DNA of 60,000 bases from the NCBI RefSeq assembly GCF_029227915.1, contig NC_079887.1, forward strand, positions 14,324,001 to 14,384,000, read 5' to 3'. Source of the stretch: Hydractinia symbiolongicarpus. Lineage: Eukaryota; Cnidaria; Hydrozoa; Anthoathecata; Hydractiniidae. This document shows positions 9,701 to 19,740 of the stretch, piece after piece. Position 1 is the stretch's first letter. Every line of letters begins with the position of its first letter. Below the pieces are notes generated by a model. It made no database searches. It worked only from the letters and a program-made list of their open reading frames with translations, and had not been told where the DNA came from. A program made the position numbers and the translations under genes.

Positions 9701-12300
9701 AATGATTAAGAATATGAAAGAGCATCCGAAGCCGCCCTCTCGGATGCTAAGACAGAATTTGTACAAGAACGAAAAGAGAAATAACATCGGGAAGATAGAA
9801 AGAGGATATGAATGATTAAGAATATGAAAGAGCATCCGAAGCCGCCCTCTCGGATGCTAAGACAGAACTTGCACAGATACGAAAAGAGAAATAACATCGG
9901 GAAAATAGAAGGAAGGTATCAATGATCAAAGAATTGAAAGAGTCTCCGAAGCCGTCCTTACGGATGCTAAGAGAGATTTTGTACAAAAACGAAAAGAGAT
10001 ATTACATCGGAAATATAGAAATAAAGATATCAATGATTAAGAATATGAAAGAGCATCCGAAGCCGCCCTCTCAGATGCTGAGACCGAATTTGTACAAGAA
10101 AGAAAAGAGAAATAGCATGGGAAAGATAGAAAGAAGAAATCAATGACTAAGAATATGAAAGAGCATCCGAAGCCGCCCTCTCGGATGCTAAGACAGAATT
10201 TGTACAAGAACGAAAAGAGAAATAACATCGGGAAGATAGAAAGAGGATATGAATGATTAAGAATATGAAAGAGCATCCGAAGCCGCCCTCTCGGATGCTA
10301 AGACAGAACTTGCACAGATACGAAAAGAGAAATAACATCGGGAAAATAGAAGGAAGGTATCAATGATCAAAGAATTGAAAGAGCATCCGAAGCGTCTTTT
10401 CCAATGCTAAAGGAGAATTTGTACTAAAACGAAAAGAGATATTACATCGGAAATATAGAAATAAAGATATCAATGATTAAGAATATGAAAGAGCATCCGA
10501 AGCCGCCCTCTCGGATGCTAAGACAGAACTTGCACAGATACGAAAAGAGAAATAACATCGGGAAAATAGAAGGAAGGTATCAATGATCAAAGAATTGAAA
10601 GAGTCTCCGAAGCCGTCCTTACGGATGCTAAGAGAGATTTTGTACAAAAACGAAAAGAGAAATAACATCGGGAAGATAGAAAGAGGATATGAATGATTAA
10701 GAATATGAAAGAGCATCCGAAGCCGCCCTCTTGGATGCTAAGACAGAACTTGCACAGATACGAAAAGAGAAATAACATCGGGAAAATAGAAGGAAGGTAT
10801 CAATGATCAAAGAATTGAAAGAGTCTCCGAAGCCGTCCTTACGGATGCTAAGAGAGATTTTGTACAAAAACGAAAAGAGATATTACATCGGAAATATAGA
10901 ATTAAAGATATCAATGATTAAGAATATGAAAGAGCATCCGAAGCCGCCCTCTCGGATGCTAAGACAGAACTTGTACAGGAACGAAAAGAGAAATAACATC
11001 GGGAAGATAGAAAGAAGATATCAATGATTAAGAATATGAAAGAGCATCCGAAGCCGTCCTCTCGGATGCTAAGAGAGAATTTGTACAAAAAGGAAAAGAG
11101 ATATTATATCGGAAAGATAGAAAGAAGATATCAATGATTAAAGAATTGAAAGAGCATCCGAAGCCGTCTTTTCCAATGCTAAAAGAGAATTTGTACTAAA
11201 ACGAAAAGAGATATTACATCGGAAAGATGAAAAGAAGATATCAATGATTAAGAATATGAAAGAGCATCCGAAGCCGCCCTCTCAGATGCTGAGACCGAAT
11301 TTGTACAAGAAAGAAAAGAGAAATAACATCGGAAAGATAGAAAGAAGAAATCAATGATTAAGAATATGAAAGAGCATCCGAAGCCGCCCTCTCGGATGCT
11401 AAGACAGAATTTGTACAGGAGCGAAAAGAGAAATAACATCGGGAAGATAGAAAGAGGATATGAATGACTAAGAATATGAAACAGCATCTGAAGCCGCCCT
11501 CTCGCATGCTAAGACAGAATTTGTACAGGAGCGAAAAGAGAAATAACATCGGGAAGATAGAAAGAGGATATGAATGACTAAGAATATGAAACAGCATCCG
11601 AAGCCGCCCTCTCGGATGCTAAGACAGAATTTGTACAAGAACGAAAAGAAAAATAACATCGGAAAGATAGTAAAAAGATATCAATGATCGAGAATATGAA
11701 AGTGCATCCTGCGTCCCTATTTTAGGTGATGAGACAAAATTCGTACGAGAACAAAAAGAGAATTAAGATATTGGTGAGTGAAAGAAGATATTTGTGTGTT
11801 AATGGTGATGCGGAAGCTTCCGAAGCAGCCCAGTCTGATAACTTGAAAGAAATTGTACAAATTTGAAAGGTGAATCAACATCTCGTAGAGAGAAAGAAGA
11901 TTTCAGTGTTCAAATTGATAAAGATCATTCGAAACAGCCCTTTTGGAAGAGGGGTTAAATACTACCTGAAGCATCAATGGAGATATCAATAAGAAAAACA
12001 ATGAAAAAGTATCTGAAACCGCCATCGTCGATCATAAAAAGGAATTTTATCTATGATGAAAAATGAAATTAAACCTTGAGGTCTGACAGAGGATGTCAGT
12101 GAGAAATATAATGGGAAAGAGCATCCAAAACTAAGAAAGAACTTGGAGAAGGGTTAAAATATCTGAAAGAAAATGTCAGTGGAAAAGGAAATGACAAAGC
12201 ATCTCAAGTTGTACCCTCGGATGGTGAGAAAGGTCTTGCTTAAGGATGAAAATGTCAAATATCTGCTTGAATACCAAGGACGTTGGCAATGGTAAGTCTG
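6760..12300. repeat. ~110-bp satellite array with 331-bp higher-order repeat
   Basis: A tandem array of a ~110-bp unit with core GAGCATCCGAAGCCGCCCTC, then TCGGATGCTAAGACAGAA and AAAAGAGAAATAACATCGGG. Units from about 7600 to 11700 are regular, for example unit starts at 8161, 8271 and 8381. Flanking units (6760-7600 and 11700-12300) are increasingly diverged. In most units AGCATCCGA and TCGGATGCT form a 9-bp hairpin stem around a 10-nt loop. A three-unit higher-order repeat of 331 bp recurs at 8929, 9260, 9591 and 9922, with further copies of its first part at 8049 and 10803. The unit length is not a multiple of three and frames stop within each unit on both strands, so I read the array as non-coding satellite, not a repeat protein. 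Confidence 0.9.
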
Positions 12301-12788
12301 GTGAAATGTCTTTTAGAGTTTCAACTTGGATACTAAGGGTTTTGTTTGGAACAGAATGAATACAAATTATTTTCGGCGATGGTAGTCTCAGTAATCTTCA
12401 TGTTTTTAGAAACCCTCAAGGAAAAATTTGTATGGAAGCAACTGACATTGTGTTTGGTTGATGAATAATTATGGAAGTAAAGAAGAATCCCAAGCGTGAC
12501 TACACATAATGACGCATATGTGGAGAAAATAATTGTGCCGCAAAGAAGAAATTGCTAAGCTTTTTCTGCGATCTTGTGGAGTTGAATTCTTTTTTCTACT
12601 ACAACCATATCAAGAAATAAAGAACTTTAATGTCTTGTTAAACCTAGCATATCAAATAAAGTATAACGCCGCATATTCCTCCCATTCTCACACTCACTCC
12701 TTCCCTTTCCGACCCTTTTTTAAACTAAATTTTTAATATTTTCCAAAATATCACCGATTGACTTGTTGACTGCGGAGTTTCGACTGTA
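12301..12788. other. Flank of the satellite array, nothing coding recognised
   Basis: The satellite similarity fades out here. No gene or repeat is visible. Confidence 0.4.
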
Positions 12789-12860
12789 ACACCAATAGCT
12801 TAGTGGAAAAGCAGGACATCTTCAAATGTCTAGACGTAGGTTCGAATCCTACTTGGTTTA
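12789..12860 (+). tRNA. tRNA-like sequence (pseudo-tRNA, SINE head or unusual tRNA)
   Basis: The internal Pol III promoter boxes are clear: A box TAGCTTAGTGG and B box GGTTCGAATCC. The T arm (GTAGG TTCGAAT CCTAC) and D stem (GCTT/AAGC) pair well. The acceptor is ACACCAA against TTGGTTT, and pairing continues outward (CTGTAA / TTACAG) beyond the normal seven pairs. The anticodon arm is abnormal: GGACA / TGTCT encloses eight bases, TCTTCAAA, so the anticodon could be read as TTC or TCA. A short T run follows at 12871-12874. Box quality is good but the arm defect makes a functional elongator tRNA doubtful. Confidence 0.55.
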
Positions 12861-12874
12861 CAGTTGAAATTTTG

Positions 12875-13224
12875 CATACCAGCAAGTTATGACGTAATGT
12901 TGAGGGAAATTTTTCCCTCCTTGTAATCTGTTATATTCCATTTGTCATGTGGCGTGACACTTTATTAGATGTGTTTTATTTGCGTTGTAAAAAATGAAGA
13001 ATAATAAAACTTCACATTGAATGAATGGTACTTTCCTTTTTTTAAGCCTTCTGAAATCGACAGTGTGAGTCTTAAGTTAATCCACAATAAATGGACTAGG
13101 TGATTACGTGAATTCCTTAAAGTTTATTAACTGATTCCATTTTTTTGTTGTTGTATTTTTTAAAACAAGGGTCAGTCACTTTTAAACAAGGGTTATCTTA
13201 TCTCAAAAGATAGGCCTGCGAACT
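12875..13224. other. Intergenic, nothing recognised
   Basis: AT-rich sequence after the tRNA-like sequence. No gene or clear repeat is visible. Confidence 0.4.
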
Positions 13225-13225
13225 A

Positions 13226-13330
13226 CAGTGGAATCTCTCTATCTCGACTACTATCTCGAACTTCTCTTTATCCAAAGTCTATCTAAAATCTCGGTCCCCA
13301 TGTGGTCTGCCCAAGAAATTAATTCTTGAA
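13226..13330. mobile_element. Pogo/Tigger-like element end
   Basis: After a TA dinucleotide the sequence reads CAGTGGAATCTCTCTATCTC, then repeats of ATCTCGA(AC). This CAGT-plus-pyrimidine-rich pattern is typical of pogo/Tigger-type terminal repeats. A matching right end was not found, so this is probably a fragment. Confidence 0.4.
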
Positions 13331-14240
13331 CGATTCGAATGATTAAAATGAAAATCAAAATGATTAATTCCATTAATTAATAGGGGCGGAATATCATGAA
13401 TTATTCGACAGACCGTTTCACCCACAAGTATATAGCATTAAAAATTCTAAAGTAGCGCATTAAAACGCAGAAGTTGTAACCCGAGCTATTTTGGAGTATA
13501 TTGTGAGATTTTAAAATGCATTATAAAACCAAGTTTTGGAATGGTATTATAGCATTATCTTCGCGGCTTTGTGTTTAATGTTTTAACCATGTCCTACCTT
13601 TCTCACACCACTGGCAGAAACCTCAACAAAAAAGAAACGAAAATTTATGCTATTTATTTATACCGAAAAATGATCTAAATTATTTTTATAATTATTATAT
13701 ATTATAATAATTAAATAAACTAAAAAGGTATTGTTTTTTTCATATTTCCCTGCTTTGGAGGTAGAGTTATACTTGCGCAATATTAAAAAAAATTGAAAAT
13801 TTTGTGAACCTAATAATCGGTGAATCGTGGATAAATCCATGGGTTTGCCCGTCTTTTATTTACCACATCTCGTGTGTCTCGCTACTCCGGTTACCATTTT
13901 GCGTGACAGACGTATTTCTGGGGCCCTCCCGTGCCGCCAAAATTTTTATGTACAACGATTAACCTGGAGTGGACTTATTGCACATGTGTGCAGCAAATAT
14001 AAAAAAATTAATGGAAGCAGTAAGCTTTTTGATTACGGTTGGAACTGCATGTTCATGGGATCTTAACGAGAAAAAATGAATTGGGAAAGACTGTGTTGTA
14101 TAAAAATGCTCTAAGTTTTTGTACGTTTTTTTTGTTTTTGTTTTCGTGGTTGTAAATCCATGTCATTGACACAATATGTGCGAATACAAATAAAAAATCT
14201 AGTAAATATCAACCTCATCCCCAGGACTTGTTAGATGTTT
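13331..14240. other. Intergenic, nothing coding recognised
   Basis: Region downstream of the unknown gene at 14410-17680. An open frame at 13827-14066 has no recognisable domain. Inverted CATCCCCAGGA / TCCCTGGGGA motifs lie near 14217 and 14278. Confidence 0.4.
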
Positions 14241-14246
14241 TTTATT
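14241..14246 (-). promoter_or_regulatory. Candidate polyadenylation signal
   Basis: AATAAA on the minus strand, about 165 bases after the TAA stop of the gene at 14410-17680. Position and sequence fit a 3' end signal. Confidence 0.4.
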
Positions 14247-14409
14247 TAAGCTTCCCGTCTCAATAGAAAAGCTTAACATCCCTGGGGACGAAGGGTAAAC
14301 TTTGAGAGTTGTGTCATAAATAATATAAAATAGGCAACCTTATATGCTGCTAAGAATAAATAAATATCGCATATATACAGTGTAAAAAACATCAAAGATT
14401 TAAAATATG

Positions 14410-15979
14410 TTACGCTGCGACGTCAAAATCATTTGATGATCGTTTTCTTTTTCGTTCCAAGTTCTCATCTGAATTACTTTGAAGAAGCTGAAACAAAATT
14501 GAATCGTTTATGCTTGAGTTATTCTGGTCCTTGATTTGAAGTCTAAACCTAGGCCGAGACGTTATTGGTTGAAAGTGGTCGCTGAGTTACTGGTATGCTT
14601 AAAAGAATTCTCTCGACTGGTTATGGCTAAATTTGTGACCTCACCAATTTTCAACAGACATGTTTGCAACCTCAGTCCCAGATTCTTAGCTAATTGAAAA
14701 GGATGGCAGAATTTATCAGCTACGTAAAATGCACCAAGGGAAAGGTAGATGAATTTTCGTTTTTGAAATTCATTATTACCCATAATTTGTATTGTCCTTG
14801 TAGAACTTGTTAAAAGCTATTGCAAACTGACATTTACACATAAATTTATGAAGTCCTTAGTCTTGGCTGTTGGTATAAATTACTAACTGACTTCAACTTC
14901 ATCCCCAGGACTGTTTACGTTTTTACATAAGAATCTAAAAAATCCTAAGAACAAGGTTGGCCTGTAATTTTCTATAATACAACAAATGTCTTACCTCGTC
15001 ATACTTTCGTTTTAACGTGTGATACTTTTCTTCCAATTCAGCTTTTTCTGTCGTTAGTCTTGTAACGGTGACTTCACAACTATGACATGTTGTCGATGAA
15101 ACCTGAAATATTATTTTTAAAAATAATTTACCACTTGTCATACCATCATAAAGCAAAGAACAAAAATTATTCGAATATAAACTACATTAAAACAAATCAA
15201 TGGGTTTTACTCATAGAGGTATATTATGTTGCCCTTAAGCTTGAAGTCTTCCAAGCGTTTAATATCTGGAAAATTAGTTTGATGAACCATGTGAGACTTT
15301 GTGTTCATTTTAAGTTCCTTAAGCTAAGTTAAACTAACCTGTTGCGTCTTTGTACAGTTGTTCTGCTTTTGCTAAAAGATAAAAATGTTAAAGTTTACTG
15401 ATGAATAATATTAAAATAAACCTGATCTTTTTATCAGGATCAGACACTCCGACGTGGTTTTTAAAGCAGGATTGGGGGAAGGAGGTAAAGCCTTTGTTTG
15501 GGCCATTTTAGTCATTTACAAACGTCCTTTTTACTACGTGGGTGGATAGCTCCACCCCTGCCGTAAGCTGGCAGCGTTCCATAAAAAATTACTGTTATAG
15601 CGATTATTTATTTTAGCGGGGGGGGGGGGGGGGGGGGGGGGGGGAGGGGGAGGGGAGGGGAAGAAGGAGGAGAGTTGCATGTTGTTGCTCCGAAATTAGT
15701 AAAACTTACTTTTACAAATTCTTTGGGAGATATTTGTCCTTTTTCCAGCAGACATAATAACCTGTATCTTTCTTCTTCTGTCCTTCCATACAAGAAGTTG
15801 AAATAACTCTGGTTAACTTCCTTTTCGCGAGAACCTTCAAGCAGGCCGAGGGTAACTTTTTGGTGGATTCCTTCAACGAGGTCGAAACATCTGTTGCTTA
15901 AACTGGCAACATAAAAGTAATGCTGCAGAGACTAAAGGAAATCAATCAATCAATTAATCAATCAATCAATCAATTCACG

Positions 15980-16014
<35 letters not shown>

Positions 16015-17680
16015 CATGAATCAATCAATCAATCGATAAATTAAGCGATCAATTTGTTGCAGAACTAACTTTTAAATTCTTTTCGCAAAAAAAAAGTTTA
16101 GAAGAAAACTTACATAATTAACTTTGTGTTTTTCCATTGCCCTCCATAATTTATGAACATTTCGATCCGTTGGTGGTTCCTCCGTAGAGAAATCTTTACC
16201 CCCTAAATAGTAAAGTCTCTTTCGAAGAGCAAGCACAGTTTCAAAAAACGGGGGAGGACGAAACCTTCCAGTTGGAGAACTTCGTTTTTCCGCCGTTTGT
16301 TGTTTCTTGACAGTTTCATCTGGAGATTTTCGTGACCATGTCACGCAGGATTCTTTTTTAATTGGAGAAATTGGATCCGTTAGTCTTTGATACGATTGTG
16401 TCCAATTAGGTTCCCCGTGTATCGTTCCGAATTCCCTATTTAAATATGGTGGCTGATCATGGTACGAAAAATTTCGTAACGACGCAGCATGTCTGATAAC
16501 TGGTAGCGGAAGAGGTCCTTCACAACTTTCCTCGTTTCTTCTGATAACTCGACTGTAGTATGGTCCACTAGATGTTGTAAAATTACAACACGGGTCTCCA
16601 GATGTTGTGTAGGCTGAACTTTTATTCCGCGTATTTTCATTCTCCTTTTCTTTCTTAGAACGATTTGTTGATAAAATTCCACTGATAGAGAACGTGATTG
16701 AAGAGTTTTCTAGAGAAATAAGAATCGTAGAACACTCAGTAAAAATATATAAACCGAGTTGAACGAATTATTCAATACATTACAGGGCATGAAACAAGAA
16801 ACTTGTTCGAACTATGAATACCGACGTAAGAAAGGTCGCGCTTTCATTGTATTGAGAAAGAATAAGTGAGACATCTAAATAACCCTGAATTAATTCACAA
16901 TTTTTTTTGTCTAAGTCATTAAAAACTCGCGTAGGTAACCATAGAAACAAACTACCACAAACGCATAAATGACGTCCATAATATCCAGCATATTAAGGTA
17001 TGTATGATAGTTAGCCCGGGAAACTATTTATAACATTTAGCCTGTAAAACTAAAAACCGTATTCTGTTTAAATTGGTTGCATAGTAGCTTTATTTCTGAT
17101 CAAAATCTGTGCGCGGGGCAAACCCGAAAAACTTTACACGGGCTAACGACTAGTCTCTTTAATAATAGTCGTCGTCTGTCTGTCTGTCTTTCCGCCAAAG
17201 ACGCGTTCTGTTACGGAAACACGAAATGCGATATATAAAGGACGGGCGACTCCGTGGATTTCTTCACAGGTTAACGACTAGTCTATGCATGTGGGTGAAA
17301 AAACAGCCAGGCTACGAAAAACAAAATAGTAAATGCGACGGGCAGATTCTTGTGTAATTTTTCGCGGGATAACGTCTCGCCTATGTTATAGTCCCGACTT
17401 TCCGCATGCAAGCCAGATATGAGAAAATGCAAGTAGCGACAGGTAAATTCTCGTGGATTTTTCCACGGGCTTACTACTAGTCACCTACATCACTTAGCCT
17501 GCCAAGCTATGTATAACATTTCCCCTAGTTATCCTCGAATTAAAAATTTCTCTTGGATTACTTACCCATATCAGATGTTTTCATTTTTTCTTTGCCTAAA
17601 AATGATTCTTCAGGATGTCCGAGATACTGATAAAAACTCCACCGAAATTTCATTTTTAAACTCAAAACGCTTTCCGACAT
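14410..17680 (-). CDS. Unrecognised six-exon gene, 383-residue coiled-coil protein
   Basis: Minus-strand exons in coding order: 17680-17566, 16709-16114, 15931-15710, 15371-15339, 15102-14995 and 14487-14410. Every intron is GT-AG with matching phase, and the joined frame is 1152 nt ending TAA. The start is MSESVLSLK; an in-frame ATG at 17893 is possible, but the intervening residues look non-coding. Residues ~40-210 are Ser/Thr/Pro/Asn-rich. A conserved-looking helical part spans ~195-310 (PPPFFETVLALRKRLYYLGG and QSYFNFLYGRTEEERYRLL). Exon 4 is a 33-nt microexon. CHSC lies at 328-331, followed by a Glu/Lys-rich coiled coil at ~338-360, and KRKR at 371-374 could be a nuclear signal. I do not recognise the family. 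The regular splice sites and preserved phase argue for a real gene. Confidence 0.8.
15618..15660. repeat. Poly(G) tract in intron 3 of the unknown gene
   Basis: A run of 27 G (15618-15644) followed by G5, G4 and G4 blocks separated by single A. On the gene's own strand it is a C tract. The G-rich strand could form quadruplexes. It lies between exons 3 and 4. Confidence 0.95.
15946..16045. repeat. (AATC)n microsatellite in intron 2 of the unknown gene
   Basis: AATC/ATCA tetranucleotide repeats with a few interruptions, between exons 2 and 3 of the minus-strand gene. Confidence 0.95.
17100..17520. repeat. Degenerate ~110-bp repeats ('CGACTAGTC' family)
   Basis: Three or four diverged copies of a unit that includes AAATGCGA, a GTGGATTT-TTC-CACGGG block and TAACGACTAGTC, at about 17155, 17280, 17370 and 17480. 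They lie downstream of exon 1 in intron 1 of the minus-strand gene. A related block (AACGCGATATACATTA and CGACTAGTC) appears at about 43850-43895 in RAD51C, so this is a dispersed family. Class unknown. Confidence 0.55.
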
Positions 17681-17699
17681 TGTGAAATGTTCGTGCAAT

Positions 17700-19390
17700 A
17701 CTAACGCAGGTAAGCGCGAACAAGACAGGACGAAATACGCCTGCTCTCCTTCGCAGGGTTGTTTTATTGTTCGATAACGGATGTACCTTGAAATATAAGC
17801 GCGGCGGGAAAGTAGTAACATTTTTGTCCACACCTTTGTGTGTTGTAATGTCAATAGTACGTTTTGACACTTCAAGAGTTTCGAAATATTCACGCATGTG
17901 AGTTAAAATGCATCGTCCCTTTAAACTCAGACCTTCCATCAAACCCACCCTATTACCACATCAATGGCACGTTGACAGAAATTTCCTGAAAATCAATGGC
18001 AAAAATCGTTTCCATCGACAAAATTGTTTACATGTTAATGCGATAAAATTTGACCTGTTTTCCATCACCTTATCTTTTAGTCTTATTTTAAATAAAAATT
18101 GAAAAAAATATGCTGTTTTGATTGCAGCAGAATGCTAAGTACTGTTAGGTTGTTTCGTGGGCTAATCAAACCTTCGATTATTAGCAACAGCGGAGAAGTG
18201 TGCATAAAAAAGACTGGGTACGGTTTACTCGGAAGTATATACTGTATGTAGTTGTGAAGTTATCGGCTAACTCGTCTATTTTGTCACGCTGAATTTCAAA
18301 AAACAACATTACAATTACAAATTTATTTTTCCCTTCTTACAAATAATTACTGCTGACACTTGACACAAGTGTCGATTTGAAAGAAAACTATAGGAAATAA
18401 AATCAGAAATTAAATTAGAAATAAAAACAGACAAATTAATTATAAAAACAAAAATCTGAAATATTTCACGCTTCGTAGCTGAATATTTGCCTTCACTAGG
18501 GTTTTGTTCAATACGTATTTAGTAAAACTAGTCACCAGATCTCTTGCCAAGGGAAACAGGGAACTAAGTAAATACCGGATGAAAATGGTTTCAGGAAGAA
18601 TTCATGATTTTCTTCCATATTTTACATCTTTTTAACCCCATTCGAAATGCATACAGTTTACCTAATTCTATAAGAACATTCGGCCGGCATTTAGCTTAAA
18701 GTATGATTTCAACCTTGTTTTTAGGGCTTGCTAGGTTCCTTATATTGGAACGGCTTCCTTAGGAATATGGGTATATAAAATAGTGTATTATAGGTTTACA
18801 AATTCGTTACCAAGTCTCTTTTATTAAAAGGTCATATAGTTAATGATGTCATGGGAACAAGCTTGCACCTTAAAGACGATCTTTTAGTTTACTTCATAAG
18901 AAATAAAACAAAATTTCTAAAAACGAATATTTATACGGTATCTATACATCTATTACATGCAGAAGAAAGTTTGATAAGGCGAGAAAGCTCTTGGGAAAAA
19001 AGTTGTCATTGTCGGAAAAGTGCCGACAAATGCACGTAATGTTTACATAACATACGTCACATTTTCTCGCTCTTGCAATAACTCTTATATCGGTATATGA
19101 TCCAATATTCTTATGTTTATTTTGTAGTAAAGTACGAAATAACGTTCCGTCTATATATATATATATATATATATATGGAGCCGAAAAATGCCGAATGTTG
19201 TATTAATCCGACGATTTAATTAAAGAAATGCCTCTACAGACATCATAAAGAAATATAACACTATACTTCTAGCGCTTACAAGTTCTTGTATTTAACAAAT
19301 GCGCTTCAGGTAAGAAACGTAATGTTTCACCAGCGTTCGGAATACAGTATTCCTTAAACGGCCCGCATAGGCTAAAGCGTTTCCGTTTAA
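17700..19390. other. Intergenic, nothing coding recognised
   Basis: Upstream flank of the unknown gene. The minus-strand frames at 17610-17948 overlap its first exon and are treated as shadows. A (TA)12 dinucleotide run lies at 19152-19176. No exons are recognised. Confidence 0.4.
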
Positions 19391-19394
19391 TGCT

Positions 19395-19740
19395 AAAAGC
19401 GGTCACACGTTCTCAGTGGTTTTCCCGGCCCCACGACTCCAAAACATTTTTTGATTATTGAAGCCTAACCAAGCCCTCTACAGCGGTCAAGCATGCAAAA
19501 CACTTTTAACGAGTTTCAATGCGAGCACACGTTTTCAATTGTTAATCTCCGTTCCTAGTTCCTCTAACAGTTTTTGATCGTTGTTGGAGAAGCAGATCCC
19601 TACATAGGTTCGACTTGTAAAACACTTCTCAGTTATAACTTGCCACATGTTTTACGTCTTGTGGTAATTCAACGCCAGTGTCTTTGGAAATTTTTCAAAG
19701 CTTTGCAGCCAGAAGGCACTAAAGCGCAACTTCCATGTAC
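19395..19740. repeat. Degenerate ~122-bp tandem repeats
   Basis: GCGGTCACACGTTCTC at ~19398 recurs as GCGAGCACACGTTTTC at ~19520 and more weakly (GCCACATGTTTTAC) at ~19641. Each copy carries a TTTTTGATTATTG / TTTTTGATCGTTG block and TGCAAAACACTTTTA / TGTAAAACACTTCTC block in the same order. Copies are old and diverged. Confidence 0.45.

Noticed and set aside
6760-12300. CRISPR-like array or repeat-protein gene
   Set aside because: Units are contiguous ~110-bp copies without unique spacers in a eukaryotic sequence, and unit length is not a multiple of three, so neither a CRISPR array nor one long coding frame is possible.
12789-12860. tRNA-Sec
   Set aside because: The possible TCA anticodon and long acceptor suggested it, but there is no long variable arm and the anticodon loop has eight bases.
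15608-15793. Poly-proline C-terminus on the minus strand
   Set aside because: The prolines come from the intronic poly(G) tract; the exon ends at 15710 with a good GT donor.
16930-16955. Second X-box-like sequence (GTAACCATAGAAAC)
   Set aside because: It has a mismatch in the second half-site and lies in intron 1, so it is weaker than the site at 3067.
17681-17893. Upstream in-frame start for the unknown gene
   Set aside because: The extra ~71 codons are possible but look compositionally random; MSESV at 17680 gives a cleaner start. Not excluded.
17610-17948. 112-codon minus-strand frame
   Set aside because: It overlaps exon 1 of the gene at 14410-17680 in another frame and has no continuation with matching splice sites.
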